Below, in pieces: positions 52,042 to 52,911 of a stretch of 52,911 bases of DNA. The position numbers and the translations under genes are program-made. Under the pieces are notes generated by a model. The model was not told the DNA's origin, ran no database searches, and saw only the letters and a list, made by a program, of their open reading frames with translations. Position 1 is the first letter of the stretch. Each line of letters opens with the position of its first letter. Origin of the DNA: Actinomycetes bacterium (GTDB lineage Bacteria > Actinomycetota > Acidimicrobiia > Acidimicrobiales > Ilumatobacteraceae); contig BJGC01000015.1 in assembly GCA_014190235.1 (NCBI GenBank), positions 1-52,911 of the forward strand, read 5' to 3'.

Positions 52042-52047
52042 TACAAT
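52042..52047 (+). promoter_or_regulatory. -10 box of a leaderless promoter for the amidohydrolase gene
   Basis: TACAAT ends six bases before the ATG at 52054. It is the closest match to the TATAAT consensus among the leaderless candidates in this window. No terminator was seen between pcrA (stop at 52011) and this box. Confidence 0.55.
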
Positions 52048-52053
52048 CGTCTC

Positions 52054-52911
52054 ATGACATTTCGTTCTGATATTGGGGTTATCGATCTCATGATCGGCTT
52101 CCCATTTGTTGACAAACATGCGGTGTATGACTATCTATACGCAGTCATAAAAGATGATCAATCAAAAGAAGCTCAGTTTCCGGTCGGATACATGTTCAAG
52201 GACACGCCAGAAGAACTTGGTGACCATGACCCCATTGACTACACGTTCTCTCGAATGAACACGCACAATATATCGGCAGGACTATTTAGTATCTCTGGCA
52301 TTGCACTCGAAGCCCGCCGCAAGTTTCCCAATCGCGTATTTCTTTCACTCGAAATCGACCCAAACGACATCACCGGAACAGTGCGCAAAATCAGAAATAT
52401 TCATGCCCAACACGGACTCACGGCAGTCACAACTTTTCCGGCGGGTTGCAATCCACAAGTTCCTGTGAGCGATCGTCGGTATTATTCGATCTATCAAACA
52501 TGCATTGATCTTGATTTGCCCATCATTGCTAATGCCGGTGTGCCAGGACCACGTGTTCCTGCAGCCTGTCAACACGTTGAGCACTTTGATCAAGTGTGCT
52601 ATGACTTTCCAGAACTACGAATCGTGATGCGTCACGGCGCAGAACCGTGGGAAGATCTCGCTGTCAAACTGATGCTGAAATGGCCAGGCTTGTATTACAT
52701 GACGAGTGCCTTTGCTCCAAAATATTTTCCGCAAGCAATTATTGATTATGCCAACACCCGCGGCATGGACAAAATCATGTATGCCGGCTATTTCCCGGCT
52801 GGTCTCACGATCGAGCGGATGTTCAAAGAACTTCCAGACGTTGCATTCAGGGACCATGTCTGGCCCCATTTCCTGCGCAACAATGCCATCAAGGTATTCA
52901 ATCTGGACCTT
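52054..52911 (+). CDS. Amidohydrolase-2-like family protein (3' end outside window)
   Basis: The frame runs open for 286 codons to the window edge, starting MTFRSDIGVIDLMIGFPF. The TIM-barrel pattern of the amidohydrolase-2 family is visible (AVTTFPAGCNPQVPV, DLDLPIIANAGVPGPR, LRIVMRHGAEPWEDLAVKL, FLRNNAIKVFNL near the end). The usual metal ligands are mostly missing: no HxH in the first strand, N where a histidine is common in IIANAG, and YAGYFP in place of the SDYP aspartate. I recall similar proteins in mycobacteria but cannot check. Few residues are probably missing at the end. Function unknown. Confidence 0.8.
   Translation, partial: MTFRSDIGVIDLMIGFPFVDKHAVYDYLYAVIKDDQSKEAQFPVGYMFKDTPEELGDHDPIDYTFSRMNTHNISAGLFSISGIALEARRKFPNRVFLSLEIDPNDITGTVRKIRNIHAQHGLTAVTTFPAGCNPQVPVSDRRYYSIYQTCIDLDLPIIANAGVPGPRVPAACQHVEHFDQVCYDFPELRIVMRHGAEPWEDLAVKLMLKWPGLYYMTSAFAPKYFPQAIIDYANTRGMDKIMYAGYFPAGLTIERMFKELPDVAFRDHVWPHFLRNNAIKVFNLDL

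Overview
This window is a chromosomal segment of moderate base composition, about equal AT and GC. It is dominated by one very long same-strand block of translation genes. The gene order (tuf, the S10/spc/alpha ribosomal clusters, rpoA-rplQ-truA, rplM-rpsI, glmM-glmS), the zinc-type S14, the C-x5-C ferredoxin beside a cytochrome P450, and many start codons sitting directly behind a TANNNT box point to Actinomycetota. A moderate-GC Acidimicrobiia-like lineage is my best guess, from gene order and protein style only. No mobile element, CRISPR array, rRNA or tRNA gene was seen.

Layout. Positions 1-430 hold the end of tuf and rpsJ. Positions 493-3647 hold three unrelated genes (an HtrA-type protease, a PhyH-type dioxygenase and an alpha/beta hydrolase) that separate rpsJ from the rest of its operon. 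Positions 3900-18417 run rplC to rplQ, including secY, adk, infA and rpoA; map is absent from its common place between adk and infA. truA, rplM-rpsI and glmM follow, then an unusually long GlmS (1131 aa). Positions 25030-32397 are a tightly overlapped run acpS-nnr-alr-tsaE-tsaB-rimI-tsaD-dusB-maf (carrier-protein activation, NAD(P)H repair, D-alanine supply, tRNA t6A and dihydrouridine synthesis). groES-groEL (32533-34491) is preceded by a CIRCE operator.

The last third is a mosaic of short units on both strands. It holds a 58-aa gene coupled to a CoA-pyrophosphatase-type Nudix gene, a secreted phospholipase A2, a riboflavin operon (ribD-ribBA-ribH, minus strand) under an FMN riboswitch, a DMT permease divergent from an epoxide hydrolase-like gene, and a broken or recoded HTH gene. 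Then come guaA, an NlpC/P60 peptidoglycan hydrolase, a phosphotransferase and a dienelactone-hydrolase-like gene, a VWA gene behind two palindromes, YaaA plus an SDR, ferredoxin plus P450, pcrA, and a nearly complete amidohydrolase-family gene running off the end.

The most interesting signals are: a probable CUG start for initiation factor IF-1; an exact TANNNT-N6-(A/G)TG arrangement at seven gene starts, implying leaderless transcription, including a divergent pair with overlapping -10 boxes; a GlmS with large insertions, a changed glutaminase motif and a roughly 195-residue tail after the usual C-terminal catalytic lysine; an FMN riboswitch whose closing stem covers the ribD ribosome binding site; and two perfect palindromes flanking an extended -10 before the VWA gene.
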